Positions 25,610 to 35,323 of a DNA stretch of 49,440 bases are shown here, piece by piece; position 1 is the stretch's first letter; the number at the start of each line of letters is the position of its first letter. The notes below the pieces were generated by a model that was not told where the DNA came from, did not search any database, and saw only the letters and a list, made by a program, of their open reading frames with translations. This DNA is from Mesohalobacter salilacus (GTDB lineage Bacteria; Bacteroidota; Bacteroidia; Flavobacteriales; Flavobacteriaceae), in the NCBI GenBank assembly GCA_003931895.1, contig RRZV01000091.1, positions 1 through 49,440 of the forward strand, read 5' to 3'. Made by a program: the position numbers and the translations under genes.

Positions 25610-26336
25610 ATTGTCGCTTGATTTCGCTAAGCATTATAGACGTTGCCATAGCTACATTCAAGCTCTCTGTATCTTGATGTTTTCCAAATTGAGGAATACT
25701 TAAGGTTTTATCTACTAACTTCTGTAGTTCATTAGAAATGCCGTGAGATTCACTTCCCATCAATAAAATTGCTTTCTGCTCTATTTTTGATGTATAAATA
25801 GATTGCCCATTCATATCCGCTGCATAAATTGGCAAGTGCGCTTGTTCTAATACTTCTTTTAAACTGTCATAGTAAACTTTTACCCGTGTTAATGACCCCA
25901 TAGAAGCTTGCACAACTTTTGGATTGTAACAATCTACAGTATCTTCAGAGCAAATAATTTTTTTGATACCAAACCAATCGCACATTCTTATAATGGTGCC
26001 TAAATTTCCAGGATCTCTAACGCCATCTAAAGCCAGTGTTAATGTCTTTATTTTTAATGGTTTGTAGTTTTTAATTTTAAATACAGCTAAAGCGACTTGT
26101 GGAGAATTTAAAAAGCTTACCTTCTTCAAATTATCAGGGTTGATAATGTTGATACTTTTATTTTTTATAGAGAAAATATCAGCAATACTGTAAAGTTGTT
26201 CCAATTCATACGAACTATTTAAAAATTCTTTGATCACCTTTATACCTTCAACCACAAAAAGCCCGTTCTTATGTCTGTATTTTTTATATTTTAGGCTATT
26301 AATTAATTTTTGTTGACTTTTGCTGATTGAATGCAT
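25596..26336 (-). CDS. TrmH/SpoU family RNA methyltransferase
   Basis: A SPOUT-fold RNA 2'-O-methyltransferase, 246 residues. The N-terminal substrate-binding part has KYRHKNGLFVVEGIKVIKEFL (about 20-40, in part), and the three SpoU motifs are seen: LDGVRDPGNLGTIIR (about 103), LLMGSESHGISNEL (about 189) and SLNVAMATSIMLSE (about 223). The target (23S rRNA or tRNA) is not evident. Its ATG is 29 bases from the divergent tamA-like gene, and its end overlaps porT. Confidence 0.88.
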   Translation of the reverse strand: MHSISKSQQKLINSLKYKKYRHKNGLFVVEGIKVIKEFLNSSYELEQLYSIADIFSIKNKSINIINPDNLKKVSFLNSPQVALAVFKIKNYKPLKIKTLTLALDGVRDPGNLGTIIRMCDWFGIKKIICSEDTVDCYNPKVVQASMGSLTRVKVYYDSLKEVLEQAHLPIYAADMNGQSIYTSKIEQKAILLMGSESHGISNELQKLVDKTLSIPQFGKHQDTESLNVAMATSIMLSEIKRQSIEM

Positions 26337-26365
26337 AGCTTTATTTTAAACACTGAATTTAGAAG

Positions 26366-28918
26366 TTGAAACACTTATTGACAAAAATATCATTTCTTTT
26401 TGGCATTACCCTATTTTTTGTTGCCTGTAATTCTACAAAACGTGTTGCAGATGATGAATTTTTATTGACAGAAAACACTATAGAAACTGGTGTAGATAGT
26501 ATAAATGCCAATACGTTAAAGCCTTTTTTAAATCTGAGACCAAATTCTAAATTTATATTTGGAATGCCTCTAAAACTTTACGTTTACAATTGGGGTAAAC
26601 CAAATTCTGACTCGCTGTTTGTCGATTGGTTAACTAAAAAGCCAAAACGTCAAAAACGATGGACAAACTTCTTGTCTGAACGTCAGCTTAAAAACTTAGG
26701 ACAATTTTATGTCAGTATTCACGAAGGAAGACGAGAAAGTGGAGAACCGCCAAGTATTATTTCTGATAAAAAACTTGAACAATCTAAAGACAGACTCAAA
26801 TCTTGGTATTGGAACAGGGGTTGGTTTGATGCAGAAGTCAAATACAAAGTAGAAAAAGATTCAACCAATAAAAAAGCTAAAGTTCACTATACGGTAACAC
26901 CAAACAAACCCGCTGTTATTGACAGTTTGAGTTATGAAATTGCTTCAGCAGATGCGGACTCGATTTATAATATTATTAAAGGCAAAGCTTTTATTAAAGA
27001 GGGGCAACAATTTAAGTCTGAAAATTTTGAAAATGAAAGATTGCGTATAGAACAATACTTTAGAAATAATGGTTTATATCATTTTGACAGAGATTATATC
27101 AGTTTTATAGCGGACAGTTTAAATGAAAACCCACGACTTTTAGACATTGAGTTAAACATAAAAAACAGAGAAGAAAAGGTGTTAGATACGGCTTATCAAA
27201 TTCCTTTTAAAGTCCACCGAATTAGTGAAGTTAATGTTTTTACAGATTATAAAAACAATACCAATTATAAAGCTAAGGACTCTGTTCACTTTAACGACAA
27301 AGTGTTTTATGCTAGTGATGAAATTAAAGTGAGTCCAAAAATTTTATCAGATGCTATTTTTATTGAGAAAGGTCAAGTGTTTAGTGATAAAAACAGAAAA
27401 GATACCTATAACAGATTTTCAAACATTCGTGTTTTTGACTATCCTAACATCAAATATCAAAAAGACCCTAGAACACCAAATGAAGATAATTTGATTGCCA
27501 ATGTATTTCTTACTCCAAAGAAACGCTTTGGGTTTACCCCTAATTTTGAAGTTTCTCAAAGTAACATTCAAGATTTTGGAATTGGAGTCAATACATCTTT
27601 TTTAGCTAGAAATGCCTTTCACCTTGCTGATATTTTAGAATTGTCTTTTAGAGCTAACTTGGGTTCGTCTAAGGATGCCGCTAGTAGTCGTGATCAGTTT
27701 TTTAATATCACAGAGTTAGGTGGAAGCCTGAGTTTAAGTGTTCCTAAAGTCTTGTTTCCTTTTACTCAAACCATTATTAAGAAGAATATGCAGCCTTTTA
27801 CGCGGGCAACTTACGGGTTTAATACCCAGCAAAATATTGGATTAGATAGACAAAACCACACCTTAAAATTTGAATACAATTGGAAACCTACCAGAAAAGT
27901 TTCTAATAGATTATCACTACTTGACTTTCAATTTGTTAATAATCTTAATATAGACAATTACTTTAATATATTTACTAACTCATATGGAGATTTAAACGGT
28001 ATTGCTCAAGCTAATTTATCAGAAGTTGACAACGATTTTATAGATCCTAATTCAGGTAATTTAGCAATTCCGAATGGTACTGATGGTTTTATTGCTCAAG
28101 TGCAAAATAATGAGCTCAATTTAGAAAGTGATAATCAGCAATTATTTAATTCAATTGTAGAACGAAAAGACCGTTTAACAGAAAACAACCTCATTATAGC
28201 CAGTAATTTTAGTTTTGATTATACCACCCGTGAAAATATTGATGACGAAGATTATTTTCAATTTCGTTCTCGTTTTGAACTGGCAGGTAATGTTTTACAA
28301 GGTTTAGGTACTGCATTGGGCTTAAATAAAAACAACAATGGCGATTTTACATTGTTTGATGTACCGTTTTCACAGTATGCAAAATTAGAACTTAACTATA
28401 TTAAGCATTGGGATTTAGGCAATAAAAATATTATTGCCACTCGTGCTTATGGTGGTATAGCACTACCCTACGGTAATTCGCGCTCCATACCTTTTGCAAG
28501 AAGTTTTTTTGGAGGCGGTCCCAACGACAACAGAGGCTGGCAACCTTATGACCTTGGTCCTGGTAAAACCAATGGTGTAAATGATTTTAATGAAGCCAAT
28601 TTAAAACTCTCGTTTAATTTTGAATACCGCTTTAATGTTTTTGGAAGTTTAAACTCCGCTTTATTTGTTGATGCAGGCAACATCTGGAATGTTGCTGATA
28701 ATGTGACCGATAAAGACGCTACTTTTGATGGTTTACAAGACCTTGAAGATTTATCTATCGCCACGGGATTTGGCTTCAGATACGATATCAGTTTTTTTGT
28801 TATCCGTTTAGATTTTGGGTTTAAAACCTATAATCCTGGTGATCCAGAACAAAAATGGCTGAATGATTTTAATTTTAGAAGTATGGTCTTTAATTTTGGT
28901 ATCAATTATCCGTTTTAA
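26366..28918 (+). CDS. BamA/TamA family outer-membrane lipoprotein
   Basis: A large Omp85-superfamily protein, 850 residues, for insertion or translocation at the outer membrane. The N-terminus is a lipoprotein signal (lipobox FVAC, Cys about 20), followed by POTRA-like domains (about 60-390, with IEQYFRNNGLYHF and VSPKILSDAIFIEKGQ) and a C-terminal barrel ending FNFGINYPF. The RxFFGGGPNDNRGW segment (about 711) is the loop-6 type motif of the family. The start is a TTG at 26366-26368; no ATG precedes the signal peptide. Its 3' end overlaps the convergent PAP2 gene by 17 bases. In Bacteroidota such lipidated TamA homologues are common, with unclear clients. Confidence 0.85.
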   Translation: MKHLLTKISFLFGITLFFVACNSTKRVADDEFLLTENTIETGVDSINANTLKPFLNLRPNSKFIFGMPLKLYVYNWGKPNSDSLFVDWLTKKPKRQKRWTNFLSERQLKNLGQFYVSIHEGRRESGEPPSIISDKKLEQSKDRLKSWYWNRGWFDAEVKYKVEKDSTNKKAKVHYTVTPNKPAVIDSLSYEIASADADSIYNIIKGKAFIKEGQQFKSENFENERLRIEQYFRNNGLYHFDRDYISFIADSLNENPRLLDIELNIKNREEKVLDTAYQIPFKVHRISEVNVFTDYKNNTNYKAKDSVHFNDKVFYASDEIKVSPKILSDAIFIEKGQVFSDKNRKDTYNRFSNIRVFDYPNIKYQKDPRTPNEDNLIANVFLTPKKRFGFTPNFEVSQSNIQDFGIGVNTSFLARNAFHLADILELSFRANLGSSKDAASSRDQFFNITELGGSLSLSVPKVLFPFTQTIIKKNMQPFTRATYGFNTQQNIGLDRQNHTLKFEYNWKPTRKVSNRLSLLDFQFVNNLNIDNYFNIFTNSYGDLNGIAQANLSEVDNDFIDPNSGNLAIPNGTDGFIAQVQNNELNLESDNQQLFNSIVERKDRLTENNLIIASNFSFDYTTRENIDDEDYFQFRSRFELAGNVLQGLGTALGLNKNNNGDFTLFDVPFSQYAKLELNYIKHWDLGNKNIIATRAYGGIALPYGNSRSIPFARSFFGGGPNDNRGWQPYDLGPGKTNGVNDFNEANLKLSFNFEYRFNVFGSLNSALFVDAGNIWNVADNVTDKDATFDGLQDLEDLSIATGFGFRYDISFFVIRLDFGFKTYNPGDPEQKWLNDFNFRSMVFNFGINYPF

Positions 28919-29477
28919 CCGACTTGAATTTTTGCCAAGCAAATTTATTTAAATAATAACAGCCTACTCCTACAACACTTCCTACTAGCATTCCTGTCAA
29001 GACATCACCGGGATAATGCACGCCGACATAAATTCGGCTGTAAGAAACAAACAACGCCCAAACAATTAAAGCAGCAAAAATATACTTGTAATGTTCCCTA
29101 AAAATTAGACCTAAAAACATTGCCAGTGCAAATGAACTGGTGGCGTGCCCAGAAAAATATCCATAAGAACCGCACTCCGCTACAAAACGACCCAAGCCTT
29201 CTAAACTAGGTTCGCCACAGGGTCTTAACCTCATAACACTATGCTTTACAGCATATGACAATTGATCTGTAATTGTTATCATCAATGCAACAACCAAAAG
29301 CGTAATCACTGTTTGTTTGACACCAAAATTTTTAAACAATAAATAAATAAATAAAACATATAAAGGAATAGAAGCAAATTTGTTGGTAATGACTAACCAT
29401 AAAGTATCAAAACTGTCTGATCCTAATTTGTTTAGGTATAAAAAAAGTGATTGGTCTAATTCTACTAAAGTTTCCAT
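28902..29477 (-). CDS. PAP2 family membrane phosphatase
   Basis: A 191-residue membrane phosphatase with five or six spans and the three PAP2 motifs: KHSVMRLRPC (about 78), YFSGHATSSF (about 107) and SYSRIYVGVHYPGDV (about 145), which include the catalytic His residues. Likely substrates are undecaprenyl pyrophosphate or phosphatidate-type lipids. The start codon overlaps the stop of the upstream small acidic gene (TAATG), so the two are probably co-translated. Confidence 0.88.
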   Translation of the reverse strand: METLVELDQSLFLYLNKLGSDSFDTLWLVITNKFASIPLYVLFIYLLFKNFGVKQTVITLLVVALMITITDQLSYAVKHSVMRLRPCGEPSLEGLGRFVAECGSYGYFSGHATSSFALAMFLGLIFREHYKYIFAALIVWALFVSYSRIYVGVHYPGDVLTGMLVGSVVGVGCYYLNKFAWQKFKSVKTDN

Positions 29478-29692
29478 TAACTGTCGTATTGCTCAATTTC
29501 AGCGTCGTAGAAATCAAATGCTTCTTTGACTAAAGTATCGTATTCGCCTTTGGCCTCTTCTTCATCAAAGCTTTCCCAGAACTCAAGTTCATCTGTATTA
29601 ATATTGAGTATGAATCTTGGAAATTCTGTATGAATCACATAAAAGATATCATTTTCGGCGTTATCAGCGAGTAAAAATCTTGGATACTTCAT
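29477..29692 (-). CDS. Small acidic conserved-looking hypothetical protein
   Basis: A 71-residue soluble protein, very acidic in its second half (Asp/Glu-rich FDEEEAKGEYD and YDAEIEQYD). The first half, KYPRFLLADNAENDIFYVIHT, has a beta-strand look. No known motif. It is coupled to the PAP2 gene by a one-base overlap and lies 21 bases after the MATE gene on the same strand, so a three-gene unit is likely. I do not recognise its function. Confidence 0.7.
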   Translation of the reverse strand: MKYPRFLLADNAENDIFYVIHTEFPRFILNINTDELEFWESFDEEEAKGEYDTLVKEAFDFYDAEIEQYDS

Positions 29693-29713
29693 AAATTTTG
29701 ATTTTGTGCAAAC

Positions 29714-31054
29714 TTAATATTTTTTTATATAGTCTTTTGAAACTTTATAAAAGCGAATATAAAGCATAACAGCAGAAGCTGACAAACCTACCAATAAACC
29801 TAGCCAAATCCCATCACTGCCCAATTGATCTTCTTTTCCGAAATAATAAGACACAGGAAAACCGATAAGCCAATAAGCAATAAAACAGATTAATGTAGGA
29901 ACTTTCACATCCTGAAGTCCGCGTAAAGCGCCTAAAATTCCAACCTGAAGACCATCGCTGATTTGAAATAAAGCAGCAATAACGAGTAAACTTGCTGCTA
30001 ATCGAATAACCTCTATGTCTTTAATATAAAATTCAGGCAAAATATCTTTAAAAAGAATAAAAAACAAAGCAAACACAATTTCAATCAATAAAATCTGTAG
30101 AAAAATAGAATGTGCAATACGTTTCATATCTAGAAACTGCTTTTTCCCTTTTTGATTAGCAACACGAATAGTTGCCGTAACCCCTAAGCCAACAGCCACC
30201 ATAAAAGTCATAGAAGCTAAGTTTAAAGCTATTTGATTAGCAGCTTGAGCTTTTGCGCCTAAAGTACCAGCTAGAATAACAGAAGCAGTAAAAATACCTC
30301 CTTCAAACAACATCTGTAAAGCTGTAGGAAAGCCTAAACTTAATAGTCTTTTAAATATTTTTGTGTTGATTTTTTGAATTAATTTAGAAAAATAGGGTTT
30401 TAGTCGTGGTCTAGATTTTAATATAAAAATGATTAAAATGAGCATCACAACCCTTGAAATTAAGGTGGCTATTGCTGCGCCTTCCACTTCAAGTCTTGGA
30501 AAAACCCATTTCCCATAAATTAAAAAGTAGTTGAGTATAATATTTAAAGCATTGGCAATAAGTGTTGCATACATTGCATATTTAGTCAATGATAAACCAT
30601 CTGCAAATTGTTTAAAGCCTTGAAAAATCATCAAGGGAATTAATGAAAAAGCAACAATGTTAAGGTAAGGAAAAGCTAATTCTACTACTTCTGCGGGTTG
30701 ATCGAGATGAAACAAAACAGGTTTAATAAAGTAAATAAGTGCAAACAATAAAACACCATTGATGGTGCACATTATGACTCCATTTTGAAACACTTGTCGA
30801 CCTCGTTTAAAGTTTTGCTCACCATCAGCTTCGGCAACTAATGGAGTGATGGCAAAGCTAAACCCAATACCAATAAACAGCGCAAAAAAGACCAAGGTGT
30901 TGCCCAAAGATACGGCAGCAAGTGGCGCAGCACCGAGACGACCTATCATAATATTATCTACCAAACCCACTAAAACGTGACCAAGCTGACCCAACATTAT
31001 AGGCACTGCAAGATTAAAATTTTTAGGAAATTCCCTAGTATAGGCTTTAAGCAT
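29714..31054 (-). CDS. MATE family efflux transporter
   Basis: A multidrug and toxin extrusion (NorM-like) antiporter, 446 residues, twelve predicted spans in two similar halves: each half begins with a motif of the type LGHVLVGLVDNIMIGRLG (about 24-41) and LQMLFEGGIFTASVILAGTLG (about 240, in part). It would pump organic cations in exchange for protons or sodium. First gene of the unit with the small acidic and PAP2 genes. Confidence 0.9.
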   Translation of the reverse strand: MLKAYTREFPKNFNLAVPIMLGQLGHVLVGLVDNIMIGRLGAAPLAAVSLGNTLVFFALFIGIGFSFAITPLVAEADGEQNFKRGRQVFQNGVIMCTINGVLLFALIYFIKPVLFHLDQPAEVVELAFPYLNIVAFSLIPLMIFQGFKQFADGLSLTKYAMYATLIANALNIILNYFLIYGKWVFPRLEVEGAAIATLISRVVMLILIIFILKSRPRLKPYFSKLIQKINTKIFKRLLSLGFPTALQMLFEGGIFTASVILAGTLGAKAQAANQIALNLASMTFMVAVGLGVTATIRVANQKGKKQFLDMKRIAHSIFLQILLIEIVFALFFILFKDILPEFYIKDIEVIRLAASLLVIAALFQISDGLQVGILGALRGLQDVKVPTLICFIAYWLIGFPVSYYFGKEDQLGSDGIWLGLLVGLSASAVMLYIRFYKVSKDYIKKY

Positions 31055-31071
31055 TTAGAAAATTTTGAATG

Positions 31072-31079
31072 CAAAAGTA
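31072..31079 (-). promoter_or_regulatory. Candidate -7 box for the MATE operon
   Basis: The minus strand reads TACTTTTG, matching TAnnTTTG, 17 bases before the MATE ATG. Confidence 0.45.
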
Positions 31080-31114
31080 ATTTATTTTAAGGCCTAAATA
31101 GCTAAAGAGAAATC

Positions 31115-31498
31115 TTAATTTTGATTGTTTTTTGATTTTAAATTTTTCCAAACCACATAACCTTCAGTCATATCGTAAATGGTTTTGAAATCACTCTTTT
31201 TTAATGTTTCTATTGCACGATGACTCCGGTATCCGGAGTGGCAATAAATCAATAAAGGTTTAGAGGTGTCTAAAGCAGAAAGCTGATCTGCAAAGCCCTT
31301 ATCATAAAAATTAATATTAACCGCGTTATCGAGATGTCCAGCTTCAAACTCCTTAGGTGTTCGCACATCTAATATTAACAGGTCTTCATTTTTTTCAATT
31401 AAGTATTCAGCCTGATGCACAGATATTTCTTGAATTTTATTTTGAGCGTCAGCCCCAGTTACTAAAGTTAATAAGAAAAAGAAATGAAAAAGTCTCAT
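31115..31498 (-). CDS. Secreted single-domain rhodanese-like protein
   Basis: About 127 residues from the ATG at 31496-31498, which gives a clean signal peptide (MRLFHFFFLLTLVTGADAQ); an upstream in-frame start would add seven residues before it. The rhodanese domain has LLILDVRTPKEFEAGHL (about 42, in part) and the active-site loop YCHSGYRSHRA (about 87) with the catalytic Cys. Periplasmic sulfur transfer or redox is the likely role. It is divergent from the porin-like gene. Confidence 0.85.
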   Translation of the reverse strand: MRLFHFFFLLTLVTGADAQNKIQEISVHQAEYLIEKNEDLLILDVRTPKEFEAGHLDNAVNINFYDKGFADQLSALDTSKPLLIYCHSGYRSHRAIETLKKSDFKTIYDMTEGYVVWKNLKSKNNQN

Positions 31499-31612
31499 AT
31501 AAATTTTGTCGATAAACAAAAGTATTAGTTACAAATATCTTCAAATTATAACCATAAATATTTGGTATTCTTTAACATTTTTACAATTTTTGGAAAAACT
31601 TCAATCTTTTTC

Positions 31613-32749
31613 ATGAAAAAACTATTATGCTTTTTAGCATTTGCTTCCTCATTTAGTTATGCTCAAGATAAGCCTATTGTTGATTTAGGTGGAGCTTTGC
31701 GTTATAATTATAACCTTTCTTCATGGAAAGGTGACCAAAAAGACCGTGGTGGAGATTTTGGCTACGATGTTTTTAGAATTAATACCGATGTGGAATATAA
31801 AGGGATTCGTTTACAAGCGGAATACAGATTTTACTCTGAAGGTTTTGGAGGTGATTTTATGAAAAGTGGATGGTTAGGCTATGATTTTAATGAAAAAGAA
31901 AACCTGCAATTAGGTTTAACTCAAGTGCCATTTGGGATAACACAATATAATTCGCATAATTGGTTTTTTAATATCACCTATTATACGGGGCTTGAAGACG
32001 ATCACGATATGGGTGTCAAGTACTCTAACGTTCAAGATAAGTTTGAATACTATTTGGCGTTTTTCAAAGGCGCTGAAGAAACTCTTTTTGGAGGCTCAAC
32101 GGAATCTGTCCCTAACAGATACTCTTATGATGTTATTGGAAGAAATAAAGAAGTTAATCAGTTTAATGGAAAATTTATTTATAAACTGGGGGATTCTTTT
32201 AAACATCGTTTTGGCATTTCTGGACAATATGGAGGATTGTATAATCTTGATACTGAAGAAACTGGAGATCATTATGGTTTAGCTTTACATTATGAATTAG
32301 ATTTTAAAACTTGGAACATCAAGTCTGAATTTGCATACATAGATAACAATCCAATTAATGCTCCAGGCGAGTCTAGAGATGTCATTCAAATGGGAGCGTA
32401 TGGTTTTCCATACGAAGTAGCTGCAGATTATGAAATGTACACATTAGCCGTTTCAAAATCAGTAAAAGTAGATTGGGGACCAGTCTCTAACCTTCAGTTT
32501 TATAATGATTTTGGATATATGCACAAAAGAGTGAATGACTTTAATGATTCATTTATGAATGTGACCGGTGTTTTAGTTACTGCTGGAAACCTTTACACTT
32601 ATATTGATTATGCGGCAGGTTATAACCATTCTTGGCTAGGCGGTAATTTTATAGATGATTTTAGTATAGGAAACCCAAACGCTAAATGGGAAGCGCGATT
32701 CAATATCAATTTTGGATATTATTTTTTAACGGATAACAAATCAAGATAA
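31613..32749 (+). CDS. Porin-like outer-membrane protein, phosphate-selective porin type
   Basis: About 378 residues from the ATG at 31613 (signal peptide MKKLLCFLAFASSFSYAQ); an earlier ATG would put 17 residues in front of the signal. The rest is beta-barrel in pattern, beginning LGGALRYNYNLSSWKG and ending INFGYYFLTDNKSR, with repeated aromatic/polar alternation and GLTQVPFGITQ resembling OprO/P-like porins. It is 10 bases upstream of the BCCT gene, so it may provide outer-membrane passage for the same solute. Confidence 0.75.
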   Translation: MKKLLCFLAFASSFSYAQDKPIVDLGGALRYNYNLSSWKGDQKDRGGDFGYDVFRINTDVEYKGIRLQAEYRFYSEGFGGDFMKSGWLGYDFNEKENLQLGLTQVPFGITQYNSHNWFFNITYYTGLEDDHDMGVKYSNVQDKFEYYLAFFKGAEETLFGGSTESVPNRYSYDVIGRNKEVNQFNGKFIYKLGDSFKHRFGISGQYGGLYNLDTEETGDHYGLALHYELDFKTWNIKSEFAYIDNNPINAPGESRDVIQMGAYGFPYEVAADYEMYTLAVSKSVKVDWGPVSNLQFYNDFGYMHKRVNDFNDSFMNVTGVLVTAGNLYTYIDYAAGYNHSWLGGNFIDDFSIGNPNAKWEARFNINFGYYFLTDNKSR

Positions 32750-32759
32750 ATATATATTT

Positions 32760-34373
32760 ATGTCTAAAAAAGTAGTAAGAAGCGATGAAAAGAAGTCGAT
32801 ATTTGGATTAGAAGTCAATGGTCCTGTGTTTTTTACCTCATCAATACTCATTATAATTGGTATTGCATTAACCCTAATCTTTAAAGAAAGTGCAGAAACT
32901 TATTTTGACCAAATTCAAAAAACTGTTGCAGATTACGGCGGTTGGTTTTTTGTATTATGTGTCAATGTGTTTTTGTTTTTTGTGCTCTTTTTGGCCTTTA
33001 GCAAATTTGGTAAGATTAGACTAGGCGGAAAAGATGCTGAGCCAGAATTTAAAACCTTATCTTGGTTTGCGATGCTGTTTAGTGCTGGAATGGGAATTGG
33101 CCTATTATTTTGGAGTATAGCCGAACCTATTAATCATTTTGGAAATCCGCCTACGGCCGAAGGACAAACGCTTGAAGCAGCTAAAGAAGCTATGAACTAC
33201 ACTTTTCTCCACTGGGGCTTACATGCTTGGGGAATATATGCTTTAGTTGGTTTAGCCTTAGCGTATTTCACCTATTCAAGAGGTTTGCCGCTTACTATTC
33301 GATCGGTGTTTTATCCATTTCTCGGAGATAAAATTTATGGCTTAATAGGTGATATTATAGATATTTTTGCAGTATTAGCGACATTATTTGGCTTAGCCAC
33401 TTCTTTAGGTTTTGGAGTGCAGCAAGTGGCTGCTGGCCTATCGCATGTCTTTGGCATTAGCGGAGGTATTACTACGCAAGTTTTATTGATTGCAGGAATA
33501 ACAGCTGTTGCGACATTGTCAGTTGTTTTGGGAGTTGATAAAGGTGTTAGAGTATTGAGTGAATGGAATATGCGCATTGCAGTTATACTTTTAGTTTTGG
33601 TAGTAATTTTAGGATCAACACTTTTTATTTTTGAAAGTTATCTTGAAAATCTTGGAAATTACGCCAGTAGTTTATTTGAAATTTCACTGTGGAATGAAAG
33701 TTATACCAACACAACTTGGCAAAACAGCTGGACCGTATTTTATTGGGGTTGGTGGATTGCTTGGTCACCTTTTGTTGGGATGTTCATTGCACGAGTGTCT
33801 AAAGGTCGGACCATAAAGGAATTTGTGTTAGGCGTATTAATTGTACCAACGCTTGTGACTTTTTTCTGGATTACAGCTTTTGGAAGTTCTGCTTTACACG
33901 ACGTTTTAGGCGGTGAAACTGCTGTTGTAAACGCTGTAGGAGAAGACGTAGCCACTGCCCTATTTGTGTTTTTGGAAGGCTTTCCGTTTTCTTCAGTTTT
34001 AAGTATAGTGGGTATTATTTTAATTATTGGTTTCTTTGTCACATCATCAGACTCGGGTTCACTGGTTATTGACAGCTTAACTTCTGGTGGAAAAATTGAT
34101 GCACCTGTTGGTCAACGCATATTTTGGGCACTTGCAGAAGGTGGTGTTGCAGCTGTATTACTTATTGGTGGCGGACTTGGCGCTTTACAAACAGCGTCTG
34201 TTGCTACTGGACTACCGTTTGCACTAATACTGCTGATCATGTGCTATTCTTTATACAAAGGACTCGAAGAAGAAGTTGCTAAAGAAAAACGCAAAATGAA
34301 AAAGCAAGAAGAAAAAGAATACGAAGACGTTGTAAGAAATATCATTCAAAAACGAAACCCTAAAAAAGAATAA
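32760..34373 (+). CDS. BCCT family transporter (betaine/carnitine/choline type)
   Basis: A 537-residue secondary transporter with twelve predicted spans. The glycine stretch SAGMGIGLLFWSIAEP (about 113-128) matches the sodium-coupled betaine carriers rather than the carnitine antiporter, and the Trp-rich substrate helix VFYWGWWIAWSPFVGMF (about 324-340) is intact. The C-terminus is long and highly charged (Lys/Glu-rich, last 35 residues), as in osmosensing members. It would import compatible solutes at the inner membrane. Flanked at 10 and 2 bases by the porin-like and universal-stress genes. Confidence 0.93.
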   Translation: MSKKVVRSDEKKSIFGLEVNGPVFFTSSILIIIGIALTLIFKESAETYFDQIQKTVADYGGWFFVLCVNVFLFFVLFLAFSKFGKIRLGGKDAEPEFKTLSWFAMLFSAGMGIGLLFWSIAEPINHFGNPPTAEGQTLEAAKEAMNYTFLHWGLHAWGIYALVGLALAYFTYSRGLPLTIRSVFYPFLGDKIYGLIGDIIDIFAVLATLFGLATSLGFGVQQVAAGLSHVFGISGGITTQVLLIAGITAVATLSVVLGVDKGVRVLSEWNMRIAVILLVLVVILGSTLFIFESYLENLGNYASSLFEISLWNESYTNTTWQNSWTVFYWGWWIAWSPFVGMFIARVSKGRTIKEFVLGVLIVPTLVTFFWITAFGSSALHDVLGGETAVVNAVGEDVATALFVFLEGFPFSSVLSIVGIILIIGFFVTSSDSGSLVIDSLTSGGKIDAPVGQRIFWALAEGGVAAVLLIGGGLGALQTASVATGLPFALILLIMCYSLYKGLEEEVAKEKRKMKKQEEKEYEDVVRNIIQKRNPKKE

Positions 34374-34375
34374 CT

Positions 34376-35242
34376 ATGGATACTTTTAAACATATATTAG
34401 TCGCTTTAGATCTTACCGATCTTGATAATACTTTAATTAGATACGCGAATTATTTAGCTGAAAACTTTGATGTCGATAAAGTCTACTTTGTACATAACAT
34501 CAAAAAATACGAAATTTCTGAAATTATTGAGCAAGAAATCAAAGACGTCGATTTGGAAGAAGCAATAAACGATGAGCTCCAAGAACAAATTTCTAACGTA
34601 ATGAATGAAAATTCTAATTGGGAGCTCTTGATTTCAGACGATCCTTATACAGAGTCTTTAATTAGCTACATCACAAATAAATATCATATTAATACTGTTC
34701 TATTAGGAAACAAAAATGGTGAGAAAGGCTCAGGGCTTGTCGGTTTTAAATTACTTCGCATTTTAAAAAGTAATGTGCTTTGGATACCAAAACTTGACAG
34801 TATTGATATTAACAAAGTTTGGGTGAGTACAGATTTTTCTAATTCTTCAAAAAAAGCATTTCATATCAGTAGTTTAATTCAAGATAAAATAAATGCCAAA
34901 ACTGAAGCTGTACATGTTTTTAATATGCCATTACACTTCTCACCTTATATCAATAGCTCTAAGATAGAAACTAAAGTTGAAAATCACGTTCAGAATAAGT
35001 TTGAAACTTTTATTAAAAAACTCAATTATTCTCATAAGTTAGAAACTGTTTTAATTGCAGGACGCGAAGCTAATGCAGCCTCTAAAATACGCTTAGAAGC
35101 TAAAAAGCATAAGATTTCTTTTTTAATTGTTGCTGATAAAGGTGCAAATACATTTTCAAACCTCATGGTTGGAAGTGTAACAGAAGAACTTTTTAACCGT
35201 GACCTTCACGTTCCTCTTTTTATTACCAAAACTCAACATTAA
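34376..35242 (+). CDS. Universal stress protein, two UspA domains
   Basis: A 288-residue protein made of two tandem UspA folds (about 1-140 and 145-288). The first begins FKHILVALDLTDLDN and the second INKVWVSTDFSNSSKKAF; the second ends with an ATP-loop-like motif, LMVGSVTEELFNRDLHVPLFI, in which G-2x-G-9x-G is only partly kept. The gene starts 2 bases after the BCCT stop, indicating a common transcript and a role linked to osmotic or salt stress. A terminator follows. Confidence 0.88.
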   Translation: MDTFKHILVALDLTDLDNTLIRYANYLAENFDVDKVYFVHNIKKYEISEIIEQEIKDVDLEEAINDELQEQISNVMNENSNWELLISDDPYTESLISYITNKYHINTVLLGNKNGEKGSGLVGFKLLRILKSNVLWIPKLDSIDINKVWVSTDFSNSSKKAFHISSLIQDKINAKTEAVHVFNMPLHFSPYINSSKIETKVENHVQNKFETFIKKLNYSHKLETVLIAGREANAASKIRLEAKKHKISFLIVADKGANTFSNLMVGSVTEELFNRDLHVPLFITKTQH

Positions 35243-35251
35243 ATCTACAAC

Positions 35252-35286
35252 ACATTGCTTTTGAAGCTAAATGTTTTTTGTTTTTT
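35252..35286 (+). terminator. Rho-independent terminator after the porin-BCCT-Usp operon
   Basis: ACATT-GCTT (35252-35260) pairs with AAGC (35264-35267) and AATGT (35270-35274), a nine-pair stem with a two-base bulge, followed by T6-G-T6. It lies 9 bases after the universal stress protein stop. Confidence 0.7.
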
Positions 35287-35323
35287 AAATTTAAATTGTA
35301 GAGTTTAAGTATATTAAGTGGGC

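Noticed and set aside
33335-34042. Reading frames antisense to the BCCT transporter gene
   Set aside because: They are Pro/Thr/Asn-rich shadows of hydrophobic codons, with no independent signals.
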